64,000 nucleotides of DNA, taken from contig JALRMH010000036.1 in assembly GCA_026119935.1 (NCBI GenBank), positions 248,001-312,000 of the forward strand, given 5' to 3'. The notes beneath the pieces are model-generated. The model was not told the origin of the DNA and did no database searches. It worked only from the letters and a program-made list of their open reading frames with translations. The first letter of the stretch is position 1; each line of letters opens with the position of its first letter. The position numbers and the translations under genes are program-made. The stretch comes from Endothia cerciana (Eukaryota > Ascomycota > Sordariomycetes > Diaporthales > Cryphonectriaceae). This document shows, piece after piece, positions 19,376 to 31,293 of this stretch.

Positions 19376-21641
19376 GCGTCCTAAAAGCCATCTATCTGGC
19401 TGAACCCGAAAGAGGGGGGGGGTGGCGGGGCGGGGCGGGGGAAGATCCAGGGTTCTGCCCAGAAGATGGAAAAGATGAGAATGCATTGAGGATGAGCGGC
19501 GTTCACCTCCTGCCAGCAAAACTGATTCTGCGGATGAAGGGCATGCATGGTGCATCACCGAGCCACTGATAGAGTTCTCTCGCAATGATGTAGATGAGAT
19601 TTGATATTCCCAATGCGTACCACGATAGAAGGCGTATTGTAAAAATCCGCTGTCATGATAAACAGAGGCCCATGTGCCCATACCCAAGAGCTGAGTATCA
19701 GATGGTGATCTGAGCCCGTGCACACTATATGACCATCAGGGGAGGGTAGTGCAGGAAAGGTCTTGGCGGATTCACGTCACATCCTGGCCAACAAACACGT
19801 CAACGTGAGCGAATGCCTACTCTACGAGTCTTTCAGTGTGCATGTTACCTGGGGCCGATCTCAGGGCTGACTCTGAGCACAAAGAAGAAATTAATTTTTT
19901 TTTTGTTTAAAAGTTGGGGGGGGGGGGGTTTAATAAAAAAAAAAGTCCGGCTTATAGATCGTCAAACTCGACTAGACAACCTCAAACGCAGAACTTTCAC
20001 TTCAGTCTTCTAACAGGCCTTCATCGCAACCCAGGTTCAATCTCCCTTGCTGTGGACGCAGCCTCGCCTCCACCTCGGGATCTCGCAAAGACCCCGTCTG
20101 ACGCAGATCCCGCGCGATGAGCGATCAAGCTTTGTACAAGTTGGGGGTGGGGAGGGGGGGAGATTATGATCCCGGGGACCTGGCCGTGTCTCCTGATGTG
20201 GCCAGCGCTACCTACACCCAGGAGACAGGCTCTGCGTCCTGCATATCGTCGAGCCAGATATTCATTTTTCCGGCAACACAGACCTGCTCAAGGTGCTCAA
20301 GGGGTGAGCAGCGGGCCCTAGGTCTCCTTCAGAGCACAAACAGAGACGATCTAGTAGGACACAATTGCCGTCGCTGTTGGAAGATGCGATAGCTATCAAC
20401 AGGACGTTGGGTCGCACGGGGATGATGATCATCTAGGAGATCGTGTAACAGGCCGCAGCTGGAACACCTGACCTGCGCCTTGATTCCACCCACATACAAC
20501 CATGGACATGTGTGGACAATCTAGCGGTCATTCTGGACAGATCAGAAATCCAATTTGGCATTATATTCACAGCGATAAACCTGATACCATTGCAGAAACT
20601 CTGGAGCTTAATCAAATGCATATAACCGACATAGCAGAGAACTGATCATCATGGCCGTACTTGCATGATCGTCATCTGCCACACTTCCTTTTTGAACAAG
20701 CGACCTCGACGGTCTCCCCCTAGTAAGAACGGAGCAAGAAGTATTTCTGAGATAAGTTTTTTTTGGGGGGGGGAGGGAGGGGCGCTTTCGAAACAATAAA
20801 TATTTATCAAGTGACCCATTGTACGAGAGATGGTCGTCTGGTACAGGAACAGCCCTTGTTCGGTCCAGAATAACACGCCATTGGTCAATCAGGCCGCCGC
20901 AGCGCCATTGAGAGACTCGTCCTAGCGCAAAGGCTGCCTTTGTTGCCCAGGCGTTGAGCGGAAACGGTTAGAAATTCTACAACACCACATTTAATGTTCC
21001 TGGCCTTTGTGATGTGCAAAAAGACCAGCAGACGATTGTCAATTGTTTGACGGAACCGGCGAAGACAGGGGTTCTTAAGAAATGATCTTGAACAAGAGCC
21101 AAGGCGCATCTAGGCACGTCTACTCAATTCCCTACACTTCTTTCACAGAACCGGCGTTATCTCTCGTTTTACATGCGTAATCTGGACTTTCGATTTTCTT
21201 TCTACCCCAATGCTATTTCTTGCTGATATTGGCAGTTGACTGAATTCTCATTAAACCCCCACCCCCCCGGGGACCCGATCTTAATTCTGCCTTTCAAGCG
21301 CCGCATCTTCTCACGGCCCGGCAGGCTGGTACGTACAATGAGATGTCTGGGAAGACGCCCTCCTATTGTTTATCAATGGACTCGACTCGGACTTCATTCT
21401 CCCTGCTCATAATACGCCTTCAGTGAGACCACTCCTCAATCTTACAGCTACATAGTGGACCGAAGTTGCAGACGAAGCTCTGCAGTGCCAACAGCCTGGC
21501 CAACCTCTCCCTTCGGTAAACCTCCGCCTCTCTTCCATCGACTTCGGGAAACGCCAGATACATCAGCTCTTCTGCGACTTGTCAACTCACCACCCCCCGT
21601 CCCCATCCGCGATCAGATTGCCTGAGGAGATCTCGTAGGTG
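19376..21641. other. Long spacer between the epimerase and SUN-domain genes
   Basis: No supportable gene in about 2.3 kb. Contents: 3' UTR of the epimerase, a G13 run at 19916-19928 followed by an A-run, several short ORFs without family resemblance, and a G-rich tract near 20766. From about 21240 the sequence becomes CT-rich and leads into the SUN-gene promoter. Confidence 0.55.
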
Positions 21642-21652
21642 ACCCTAACCCT
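21642..21652 (+). promoter_or_regulatory. Telobox-like motif ACCCTAACCCT upstream of the SUN-domain gene
   Basis: Tandem CCCTAA-type units 373 nt upstream of the SUN-gene ATG. Teloboxes in fungal promoters can be bound by Myb/telobox factors of the Tbf1/Teb1 class. Function here is inferred only from the motif. A near-identical site lies upstream of the CNS1-like gene. Confidence 0.45.
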
Positions 21653-21902
21653 CTGCACCTACACCCAGCAACCACCCCTGCAATGAGACCCACTTTCCTC
21701 AACCACGCCCAATCTCTCCCCCATCTGCCTTTGAAGCCTTTTCCATACAGACGCGCCACGACCTTCAACTGAACGGTCACAATCCCTCGTTCCTCCGTCT
21801 GTTTGATATTCAAAAAAAACGTCTTTCGATCTCTGTAGACCCCAGAATCTCAGTTTCCAGTACCCTTGCAACCCCACTCAGATCCGCCTCTCAGGCATCT
21901 CC

Positions 21903-22154
21903 ATGTTACCAGACAGCAACGCGACAACGTCACGTGCCGGTACTGACCGCGACACAACCAGCAACGCTCCCCACTCAGCCTCACACTCACCGAGCTTGGG
22001 GTTGCTCATAACGAACAATTCAGCATGCCACCTAAGCGAGCCCGTGGTGGCACCCGCGGTGGTGCGCGAGCTGCATCGCGAGCTCGCGGCACGCCTGGTC
22101 CCTCGAGCCTCGACGGCACGCGCGAGGCGACCCCTGTCCTTGATCCCACGATGA
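21903..22154 (+). other. Possible overlapping upstream ORF in the SUN-gene leader
   Basis: An ATG at 21903 opens an 83-codon frame that overlaps the SUN-gene ATG (22025) in another frame. If transcription starts upstream of 21903 this would act as an overlapping uORF and lower translation. If the leader is shorter, it is irrelevant. The predicted peptide has no recognisable domain. Confidence 0.3.
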
Positions 22155-25100
22155 GATCGCAGCGGGCACCAGCTCCCAGTAGGTTCAGCAGCTCGTATGG
22201 CTCGCCCCCGGTCCTGAACTCATCGCGCAATGTGAGTGGGGGATCCGCTGGGGGCGCCGTCGGCGCCGTTCTGGAGAATATTCAGGCCGCGAATGACGAG
22301 GACCTCTGGCCGATTGCTTCTCACACGCCTGGTCGCGACGACGATGCCAGCGCCCATGACGGCGGCGGCGATGCCCGAGCTATGCCGCCTCCACCCCGTC
22401 CCGCACAACGTAAGCCTCATCAGACCGTCTTTCACTCATCCTGATCTCGCTCATCCTCCCTTCTAACACCTCAGTCACTCACGCCCTTTTTATTTTTATT
22501 TTTATTTTTATTTTTTACTAAATAGATCCCACAGAGGAAACTCAAGGCCGCAGGGCCAATTCCGTCCAGCCTCGCAACCCATTCGATATCGGCCTGTCTT
22601 TTCAAGGGCGCGTTGGCTCGGAGCCGCCTCAGTCCGATGCGATGTCGCAGAGAAGCTTCGTTGAGGAGAGCCAGATCTATGATGGTGCGGATGTTGCCAC
22701 GCCCCGGCCGCAGCGAGCCACTAATCCAGGCCACTCGCGACAGTCTCCGGTCACCCGATCCTCAGTCCGTCTTGCTGCCAGAACCTCCGTGGCCTGGAGT
22801 GATGGCGCCCCGCCATCTCCAGGCAGGCAAGGTGCGAGCACGAAAGCTCGAGTGCCTGCCCCCGTGTCGGACTCCATCGACGAAGATGATGAGGAGGACC
22901 CTCTTTTGAATCCCACTCCTCGTGGCCTGCCCACTAGGAAGGGCTCTGTTAGCGCTGCCTCGCCCGATCTTAGCGATCGTATGCGTCGGGCCCGTGCAGC
23001 TCGAGGCCCTCGGCCACTGTCTGTCAGCGATCGAGGCGGATCAAGCGAGGGTAGCGATACGAGCGAGGCGAGCGATCAAGAGCGGCCCCAGGGGCAATCG
23101 ACTCAACCAAGGCGTGACCCTCGCGGGCCACAATCCAGCCGTCCTAACCCTGTTCAAGACGCCAGATCCGGCGGTCTGCGGCTGCCTCGCCCTGGCCACC
23201 TCGACACTAGCCAGCCTCGCGGCGGAAACGCTCCATACAGTGGCATTCTGCCGAACTCTTTTACGAATGGAAGTTTCAAGCAGCCAATCAACGGCGCCAA
23301 TGGTTCTGGTACCTCATGCGCTTCGTCTTCTCAACAAGCTAGCCGTGACAATTCCGGCACAGCTGCCACTCAGCCAGCTGCGAGCCATGGTCCGGCCGGC
23401 CCAACTCTGCCCGCAACTGATGGCCCAGGTATAGGCGACGGGGCGGTGATCGAGGAACAGAACTTGTTTTCCTGGGCTGTACACCAGTTTCTGGACCTCT
23501 TCCGAGTCAGTAGATGGCCTCGTTGGCTGCGGACGGCATTGCAAGCCTGGGGTCTACTCATTCTTCTTTGCTGGCTTGCTCTCATCCTTCTGGAGGTTCT
23601 GGTGCCTGCGTACACGTGGGAAGGCATCAGCGTCGGCAAAAATTACACCCTGTACGGTGCTGCTTACTGGCGCCAAAATATCGCGCAGATCATACCATGG
23701 ATTGTCCTGCACCCTTTTGCGGTGCTCACCGGGAACTTAGATTATGCCGACTTTCGAAACCAGCTGCGGTGGGCCGAGATCAACCACGAACACAATTCTA
23801 TCCGCCTTGACTTCCTCGCAGGTGCTGTGGGTCAGATGCGGAGAATTCTACCTGAGCTCATCGCCATCAAGGTGGACAGGATATCGGACAAATGGACCGT
23901 GGATGACGCATTTTGGCACGCGATGAACGAAGAGATGAAGCAAGGCGGCCTTATGCACTCTCTCTTGACCCTCGAGAAGTCGCATGATGGCTCCTATACG
24001 ATCTCAGACCCTCATTGGGATGCTATTATGCAGCGCTTTCAGGCTGAGGACCTACTCATCTCCGATCAGCCGGCGGCCAGCGATGGTGAGCTAGCCCTCA
24101 GCAGCGATATCATGGACTACGTGGATCAGACCGTGTCACAGACGTGGGCAGACTGGCTGAGGGAGAACGAGGAGGCGATCAGGCGGGCACGGGGAGACGT
24201 GAAGGAGGCCCCGAGCTCTCATTGGCAGGACTTGTACGGCGATGTTGAGAAGATCATTGCCCAGAGGCTTAAAGACCTCGGCCTCGAGGAACGAGTCATC
24301 ACGAAGGAGAACTTCATCCAAGAGATCCAGCACCAATCAAACCAGTATGCCGCTCAGATAAGAGCAGAGATGGAAGCGATGCAGGACAGGCTTGACGAAG
24401 CCCTTGACATCGCAGAGAAGGCGAAGGCTGCCGCCGGGATTCCAACTGGCATGAGCCACACACAGGTCAAGGCGATGGTTGATGCAGTCGTCCAGCGAAG
24501 CATAGCGGACGCGCAGCTTGAAAGCGTTGCCAAGGGCCACATCAAGGCGAGCCTGGACAGTGGCCTCCTCCGACGCAAGAACTTCTTTAGCACCCTTCGG
24601 GGAGCTGTCGTCGACGCCGGCTTGACCTCGAGCTCCTACGACTGGGGCACTAAGATGACTGCAGCGGAGAACGAGGTGGGGTTCCGAGGCTGGCGCTTGT
24701 TCCCGCGCGGGAAGCAGGAGCCAACGTTTCGCGAAGGCGGCAGGAATGCCGGAGTCTCGTTCCCCCCAGCCACGGCCCTTGATAAGTGGGAGGAGGACGG
24801 CGAATGTTGGTGCGCTGGGGTTGGGGATGCTAAGAACATCACCCACGCGGCCGACCTGTCCATCATGACGGCCGATACAGTCATCCCCCAGCACCTCGTG
24901 GTCGAGCACATCACCCCCACCGCCAGTTTCGACCCCGAGTCCATGCCCAAGGATATCGAGGTGTGGATCCACGCGCCGACCGACAAGCGCAGTCGGACGC
25001 TCCAAGATTGGAGCGGTCGGCGCTGGGCCAACCTGGGGGGGCCGGATAGCAGCCGTCTCCGCCAGCGCGGATTCGTCAAGATTGGCGAGTTCCAGTACGA

Positions 25101-25290
25101 CAACGGCATAACCAAGGGCGAGAGTCAGATTTTCAGGTTACCAGAGGAGCTGCTGAATATGGATGCCCAGACACAACAGGTTCTGGTGCGCGCGAAGACG
25201 AACTATGGCGCCAAGGATCACACATGCTTCTACCGCCTACGACTGTTTGGCGACGAGGGTAGGGACCGAGGTCCAGGCGCACTCGAGTGA
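22025..25290 (+). CDS. SUN-domain inner-nuclear-membrane protein (Sad1/SUN family)
   Basis: Nuclear-envelope protein. SUN proteins bind KASH proteins in the perinuclear space to form LINC bridges and help anchor the spindle pole body. Two exons: 22025-22409 and 22526-25290, giving 1,049 residues. The intron (GTAAGC..AATAG) carries a TTTTTA repeat. The first 450 residues are Arg/Ser/Pro-rich and disordered, starting MPPKRARGGTRGG, and presumably nucleoplasmic. One transmembrane helix follows at about 460-490 (LLILLCWLALILLEVLV). The lumenal part has a helical region (about 650-750) and ends in the SUN domain (about 815-1035). Diagnostic blocks are DKWEEDGECWCAGVG, ITHAADLSIMTADTVIPQHL, EHITPTASFDPESMPKDIEV and the terminal TCFYRLRLFG. 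The start is the ATG in good context with an MPPKR beginning; an upstream out-of-frame ATG exists. Confidence 0.93.
22487..22517 (+). repeat. (TTTTTA)n microsatellite in the SUN-gene intron
   Basis: Four to five TTTTTA units just upstream of the TACTAA branch-like sequence and the AATAG acceptor, forming the polypyrimidine tract of the intron. Confidence 0.85.
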
Positions 25291-25811
25291 AGGAAGAGGG
25301 GGGTTTCCTGGATCAGAACTGGCAGGAGATCGTTTGACTGACTGCTGCATGCATTTAAAAATCATAGTGGATAGCGTTGGCGTTGTCGGAGATACCCAGC
25401 ATACTTTGTACATTGTAGATAACCCGGCCGCCCTGGATCAGATCGGGTGAACATTCATGACCATTCTTCACATTGCCTGTTTTTTTTTTTTTAAAAACGT
25501 CCCGTCGATGGGCGGACATGCGGGTAATTTCCTGTGTGGTGTCTTCCTGGACGCGGGATGCCCGTGACGTCGCACCTCCATGTCGTCTTTTGAGGCGTAC
25601 TAGACCCCGTCATCACGTTCTTCATCATATACCTGTTTGAGACACGAGCGCGAGAAGGGCCACCCCACCCCGGTCCAGAAAAATCTCTTGACATTGTTGA
25701 ATATGCATCGCTCTATGATATGGTCCAAAGTTTATGGGCAAAGTGTAACCACAACATGATCTCCAGAACTCCAGTCCCCCCACGGGAAATTGCTTATCCC
25801 ATTCTACAGGA
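25291..25811. other. Convergent 3' spacer between the SUN-domain and FAD synthase genes
   Basis: 521 nt shared by the 3' ends of two convergent genes. It contains a T12/A-run near 25482. No gene is seen. Confidence 0.6.
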
Positions 25812-27071
25812 TCAATGGTCGCGACCCAGTCTCTCCTCGTCGTCTGCCGTTAACTCGTACGCGGGCCTGAAGCCCTCGGACCCGCCGTCCTTTCTCAGCT
25901 GCGGGTTGGGGTGCGTGTCTTCCGTGCCGCCGAGGGATGTGTAGCCGCGGTCGTAGAGGGAGAGGTATGGGATGCCCAGGTGCCGTATGAACTACGATGC
26001 CGTTAGCCATCCGTGTCTCATGTCCCTTATCCTCACCACGGCACATGAGCCAGGCCTTGCGTCCGCTCAAAGCCCGAGGCTGCCGTGCCGTGCCGTGCCG
26101 TCTCATTTGACCTCATCTCCCTCCCCCACCACCACCACCAGAATTTGCCTTGTACGAGGTACACAGGAAACATGGGCAGACTCACCGCCCAGATCTCGGC
26201 ATAGTGCCAGTCGATGACGGGATGGACCCTCACGAAGGCCGGCCACCCCTCGTCGGTGGGGTCAAAGTGGCGCAGGTCGGCGCCGTGGGGGTCCGTCCGC
26301 CTCGTGCCGACGAAGATGGCGCGCAGCCTCGGCCTCTCGGCGAGGTAGGCCTCGAGGGCGGCGCGCATGGGCAGGCCGTAGCGGCACAGGTCGAGGTGGT
26401 ACGCGCGGGCGGAGCCCTCGACGAAGTCGTCGACCTCGGCGAAGGGGTGGCGCGAGACGATGTACACGGACTGCAGGGCCGTCGGGAAGGGGGTCGGGGT
26501 GGAGGCGCGCGGCGTCGCGGAGAGGGGCGTGTTGGTCGGCGGGTGGGAGTGCTGGGGGGCCCCGTTGAGAAGGGGCGGGACGGGGTTGGGCGAGGGCGTC
26601 GTCGCGGTGTGGGTGGTGTTGGCGGGGGCAGGGAGGTTCGGTTCGAAATGCCGGGGGAGGCAGGCGAGGATCAGGACGAGGAGGACGAGACAGTCCTTGC
26701 CGCCGTTGTAGGAGAGGGAGAGCTCCTCGAGACTGTGCCGACGCATGTGTAAGCCAGCGCGCCAGGGGGATCGCGGATACACGTTATATAGCAGGGTGGC
26801 CAACGGCGGGGCGCGCGCATAGATGGATCACCGACCTGTACTTCTCCAGGGCCTCGTCGATGACGCCGACGGCCTCCCTGACCCGGGCCTGGACGTTCCT
26901 CAGCAGCTTCGTCTCGACGTCCTCGGCCAGGAACGCCTCCACCTTGTCCTGCAGCTCGAGGCAGACCTGCCGCAGGGAAGGGGAAGCGGCGGCGGCAGCC
27001 CTGTCGCCGTTGACCCCGCCGTTGGCGGCAGCCGTGCCGTTGTCTTGATGGTGGTGGCCCTGCAGCAGCAT
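25812..27071 (-). CDS. FAD1: FAD synthase (FMN adenylyltransferase, PAPS-reductase-like fold)
   Basis: Adenylates FMN with ATP to give FAD, the last step of flavin cofactor synthesis. Three exons: 27071-26836, 26732-26186 and 25991-25812, giving 320 residues. The PP-loop motif ELSLSYNGGKDCLVLL follows the first splice junction. Further conserved blocks are AIFVGTRRTDPHGADL, PVIDWHYAEIW and, across intron 2, LGIPYLSLYDRGYTSLG. The protein then ends with PNPQLRK and a short acidic tail. The first 75 residues are Ala/Gly-rich followed by a helical segment. A Pro/Thr/Ala-rich insert of roughly 60 residues (about 26480-26660) separates the PP-loop from the SVYIVSRHPFAEVDDFV block. The start is the ATG in MLLQGHHHQ. 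The gene is divergent from DBP4. Confidence 0.92.
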
Positions 27072-28189
27072 CGCGTGGTTGTTGTTATATCGCTCTGTTT
27101 GGTAGCTCAGCCATGGACGGGGGCGAAGGCTTGTCCTCGAGGTCTGGCGGGACGGGAGGTTCGTGGGGGGAGAAGGAGGAGGAGGAGGAGGAGGAGGGCG
27201 AGCCGGATGGTCCTTGTGCTGACGCTACCGGGACACATGCATGCGGTCAGAAAGCCGGCCTGCGGCTACGGGGGTAACCAAAGTACCCAGCTGGAGTAAT
27301 AAACTGAGGGCACGCTGGGCTCTGCGGTCCTCGGCTGCGGCCTGCGGCTGCGGCGGGGGATCGGCGGCGTGGGAGGGGACAGGGTCACGGTCAGGGGCCC
27401 ACACCAGGTGGCCCGTCATTGGGGGGGGCCCAGGCACGCCAGGCGCTATGGTAGGATTACCACTGCCCTGGGACCTCCCTGAACGAGATGCCTGTCTGTG
27501 TTGCCGAAGACCTCATATATAAGAAAAATAAAAATAAAAATAAAAATAAAAATACAGTACAGATAAGAAAGACCTGGTTTGCACAGGTGGAACGTGGCGA
27601 GAGACGATGCCCCGTAGCCCAAGCAGGTTTCTTGCTGCGGCGCCATGACTACGGTCCTCCCAGGGCTCCAGGACGGGGACACTTGCAATGTAGACGGTGG
27701 CCGAGGGGGCTACATATGAAGTTGGGTAGAAATCCTCCGTTACAACAGAGATTTCGCCACAGGAAAAAGGAGAATAATGAATGAGAGACAATCAGAAAAG
27801 CAGACCGCCGGGCGGCAAATAGTAGTCTTAGCACCAATAATATAGAACTTGGGGGGGAGGGGAGGGGAGGGGAGCATGTAAAATTTGAAAATAAAAAATA
27901 AAAAATAAAAGAAGGTTGGGGGGGGGGGGAGGGCCAAGTCCAGTGGGTGCCAGACTGACAAATGCCCCCTGCTGTGGAGTTTCACGGGTGGGGGTGTTCC
28001 CAGGGATGCGTGCTAGCGACAAGAAGATCTTATCGTGCCTGCCGCAAAAAGTTTCCAGGCCTACTGTACACTATTTCTCACTACCAGTACGGTACAGTAA
28101 CCATCGCATCGCCCTCTTCTGGTAAAAATTTCCTGGTATTGGGACTCTTCAGGCCGCAAGGAGAAGCAGCAGCAGCAACAAACCACAGT
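27072..28189. other. Divergent promoter region of FAD1 and DBP4
   Basis: 1.1 kb with no gene. It contains a GGA repeat close to FAD1, an AAAAAT repeat at 27527-27557, another A/T-rich repeat near 27888-27910 and a G12 run at 27918-27929. Both promoters must lie here. Confidence 0.6.
27527..27557. repeat. (AAAAAT)n microsatellite
   Basis: About five tandem AAAAAT units, the reverse complement of the motif seen in the SUN-gene intron. A related AAAAAT stretch follows near 27888-27910. Confidence 0.85.
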
Positions 28190-30711
28190 ATGCCTGTGCG
28201 AACCAAGGGGAGGCCGAGAGCAAGGTCTTCGGAAGGCAAGGTCTTGAAGAGGAAAAGGGAAAATGAGGACCACGACAGGCTGAAGAAGGCCATTGGCGAC
28301 TTTGTAAGTCCCCTCTCCTGCGTTCAGCCCCCAGGTCCATCCACACCCTCTCCTCCTACGACATCGTCTTGAGCTCACACCGTCTGTCCCAACAGGATCC
28401 CAAGTCCGCCCCGGCCAAGACCTTCGCCGACCTCCCCCTCTGCGAAGCCACCGCGTCGGGCCTGCGCGCCTCCCATTTTGACACCCTTACCGATGTCCAG
28501 GCCCGCGCCATTCCCTCGGCCCTCAAGGGCAATGACCTTCTCGCCGCTGCAAGGACCGGCAGCGGCAAGACCCTCGCCTTCCTCATCCCCGTCCTCGAGA
28601 GGCTCTACCACGCGCGGTGGACCAACAATGTCGACGGCCTTGGTGCCCTCATCATCTCGCCCACCCGCGAGCTGGCCGTCCAGATATTCGACGTCCTGCG
28701 CAAGATCGGCCGGTATCATGACTACTCGGCCGGCCTGGTCATCGGTGGGAAGAGCCTGAAGGAGGAGGCCGAGCGCATCGACCGGATGAACATCCTCGTC
28801 TGCACCCCGGGGCGCATGCTACAGCACCTGGACCAGAGCTTCGGGCTCAACGTGTCCGACCTGCAGATCCTGGTCCTCGACGAGGCGGACCGCATCATGG
28901 ACATGGGCTTCCAGCACGCGGTCGATGCGCTGGTCGAGCACCTGCCCAAGGAGAGACAGACGCTGCTGTTCAGCGCGACGCAGAGCAAGAAGGTCTCGGA
29001 CCTGGCCAGGTTAAGCCTAAAGGATCCCGAGTACGTGTCGGTCCACGAGGCGGCGGAGTCGGCAACACCGAGTGCGCTGGAGCAGTCGTATATCGTCACG
29101 CCGCTCCCCGAGAAGCTGGACACGCTGTACGGCTTCATACGGGCAAGCCTGAAGAGCAAGATCGTCGTGTTCCTGTCGTCCGGCAAGCAGGTGCGATTCG
29201 TGTACGAGACATTCCGTCAGCTACAGCCTGGCATCCCCTTGCTGCACCTCCACGGTCGGCAGAAGCAGGAGGCACGTCTGCAGGTCACCCAGAGGTTCAC
29301 ATCGGCGAAGCACGCCTGTCTGTTTGCGACGGATGTGGTGGCGCGAGGCGTCGACTTCCCTGCGGTCGACTGGGTTATCCAGGTCGACTGTCCTGAGGAT
29401 GCGGACACGTACATCCACAGGGTTGGTCGGACAGCTAGGTATCAGAGCAAGGGACGCGCGGTCTTGTTCCTAGACCCGAGCGAGGAGGCAGGCATGCTGA
29501 AGAGGCTGGAGCACAAGAAGATCCCCGTCCAGAGGACCAACGTGAAGGACCACAAGAAGAAGAGTATCAGGAATCAGCTGCAGAGCATGGCGTTCAAGCA
29601 GCCGGATATCAAATACCTGGCCCAGAAGGCCTTCGTCACCTTCGTCCGGTCGATATATCTACAGAAGGATAAGGAGGTGTTCGACATGAAGAAGCTGGAT
29701 CTGGACGGGTATGCAGCAAGTTTAGGGCTGCCGGGGACACCACAGATCAGGTTCCAGAAGGGCGAGGACATCAAGAAACTCAAAAACGCACCGAGGATGC
29801 CGCAGTCGAGCGGTTCGGAGGGCGAACCGGACGACGACGGCAGGAGGCCGAAGGGCAAGGAGGAAGTCCGGACCAAGGTGCAGAAGATGTTCGAGCGGAC
29901 AAACCAGGACGTTCTGTCGAGCCACTACCGCCGGATGGTCGGCGACGAGGAGGGTGATGACAATGAAGAAGCCGACTTCTTCAAGACGAAACGCGTCCTG
30001 AACGGCGATGATCTAGATCAGGCCGCGGCGGAGCGGGGTGGTCACGCCAGGGACGATGCACAGCCCAAGGTGGTGGACCTTGGCGGCGACCAGCAGCTGA
30101 TCGTGGACTCCAAGCGCCGCGAGAGGCTGCTGACATCCAAGAAGAAGCTGCTCAGATTCAAGGGTCACGGGCAGAAGCTCGTGTTCGACGACGAGGGCAA
30201 TGCGCACCCGGTCTACGAGCTTATCGACGAGGAGGGATTCAAGGCACAAGGGCCCGTGGAGGAATTGCGGCGGCAGTTTGTCGAGGGCGAGAGCGGCAAG
30301 GTGGCCGTAGCAGATGTCGAAGACAAGGAGCTTGCGAGACAGAGGCGCAAGGAGAAGAAGGAGCGGCGGAAGATGCTCGAGAAGTTGGAACGGGGCGAGA
30401 CTGCCGGACCTGCCGGCCCCATGGCGCAATTGGAGGGCGGGGGCGGGGACGGGGACGGGGATGGGGACGGAGAGGACCCGCTTGCGCTGCTCCGGTCGTT
30501 ACCTGTCGCCGGTGGTCCTGGGGATGCCGATTCCGAAGAGGAGGTGCCCAAGGCCAAGAAGGCAAAGAAATGGTTCCAAGATGACTCGGATGATGAGAGA
30601 ACCAGGAGGAAGGAGGATAGGAAGAAGGGCAAGAAGGTCATCGAGATGGCTGAGGAGCCGGAGACGCTCGAGGATCTCGAGGCTCTGGCTGCTGGGTTGT
30701 TGGATGGATGA
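28190..30711 (+). CDS. DBP4: DEAD-box ATP-dependent RNA helicase DBP4/HCA4
   Basis: Nucleolar RNA helicase of the small-subunit processome, needed for 18S rRNA maturation and U14 snoRNA release in yeast. Two exons: 28190-28303 and 28396-30711, giving 809 residues, typical for the family. Motifs in order: Q-motif region with TLTDVQARAIPSALKG, Walker A AARTGSGKT (about 88-96), PTREL, DEAD box LVLDEADRIMDMGF (about 198), SAT in LLFSATQSKK, then ATDVVARGVDFP and the arginine-finger motif HRVGRTAR (about 377). The C-terminal half matches DBP4 specifically: KDHKKKSIRNQLQSMAFKQP and VFDMKKLDLDGYAASLGLPG. It is followed by a charged, Lys/Glu-rich tail with a GDGDGDG run. The first exon encodes a short basic leader (MPVRTKGRPRARSSEGKVLK). 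Confidence 0.96.
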
Positions 30712-31293
30712 GACCGATAGACATAGTTGCTGCATGGCCTCCCGAGCATCGCGACCGCAATGGGATGAGCTCCCCCCAGAGCTGTTGAGGCCGGGGGGGG
30801 GGGGGCATTCGAAGTGCGGCGGCGGCTGAGGGCGTGTGCTATATATGATGAGACTTTGAGGCTAGATGCCTCCGGAAGCTGTGAGAATCGCGCCATCTGT
30901 CTGCTGAACATTGACATCTGCGGGCCTGGGCAGGCCGCTAGAAGGACCATCGAGACAGGAACCACACTGATGAGGCGGAGCACTCGTAAGATCTCCGGCT
31001 CTAGGTGGAGCTTTTATAGCTCTCGATGAGTGTCTCCCACGAGGAAGTCCTCCATACTACAAATGAAGATCTATGCAGTGCGCAACTGAGGCCCGGGAGG
31101 TGCGAGGATTGCTGCTGCGTACAGCCAGTCTTCCCTCTGCCCCGTCCCCCCCCCCCCCTTCTTCCCATAACAGACCCCTCACAGCCTCGCCCTTGCCTAT
31201 AGATCATGCGAACGGCAGCAACCGAGGACATCACCTCCATACCTCCCTCCCACGGGTGCGGTTCCGACCCTCCCCATCCCGCCCCCTGCCCGC
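30712..31293. other. Convergent 3' spacer between DBP4 and the CoA-binding protein gene
   Basis: 582 nt with a G13 run at 30793-30805 and a C-run near 31147. No gene is seen. Confidence 0.6.

Noticed and set aside
18320..19723. 467-codon minus-strand ORF
   Set aside because: Lies antisense to the UDP-glucose 4-epimerase exons. The plus strand carries the conserved enzyme; the antisense frame is open because of strong GC at third codon positions.
20117..20392. Possible LysM-like or other secreted-protein fragment
   Set aside because: A short stretch reads PGDRLCVLHIVEPD in one frame, but nothing else of a LysM protein is present and the frame is broken; too weak to report.
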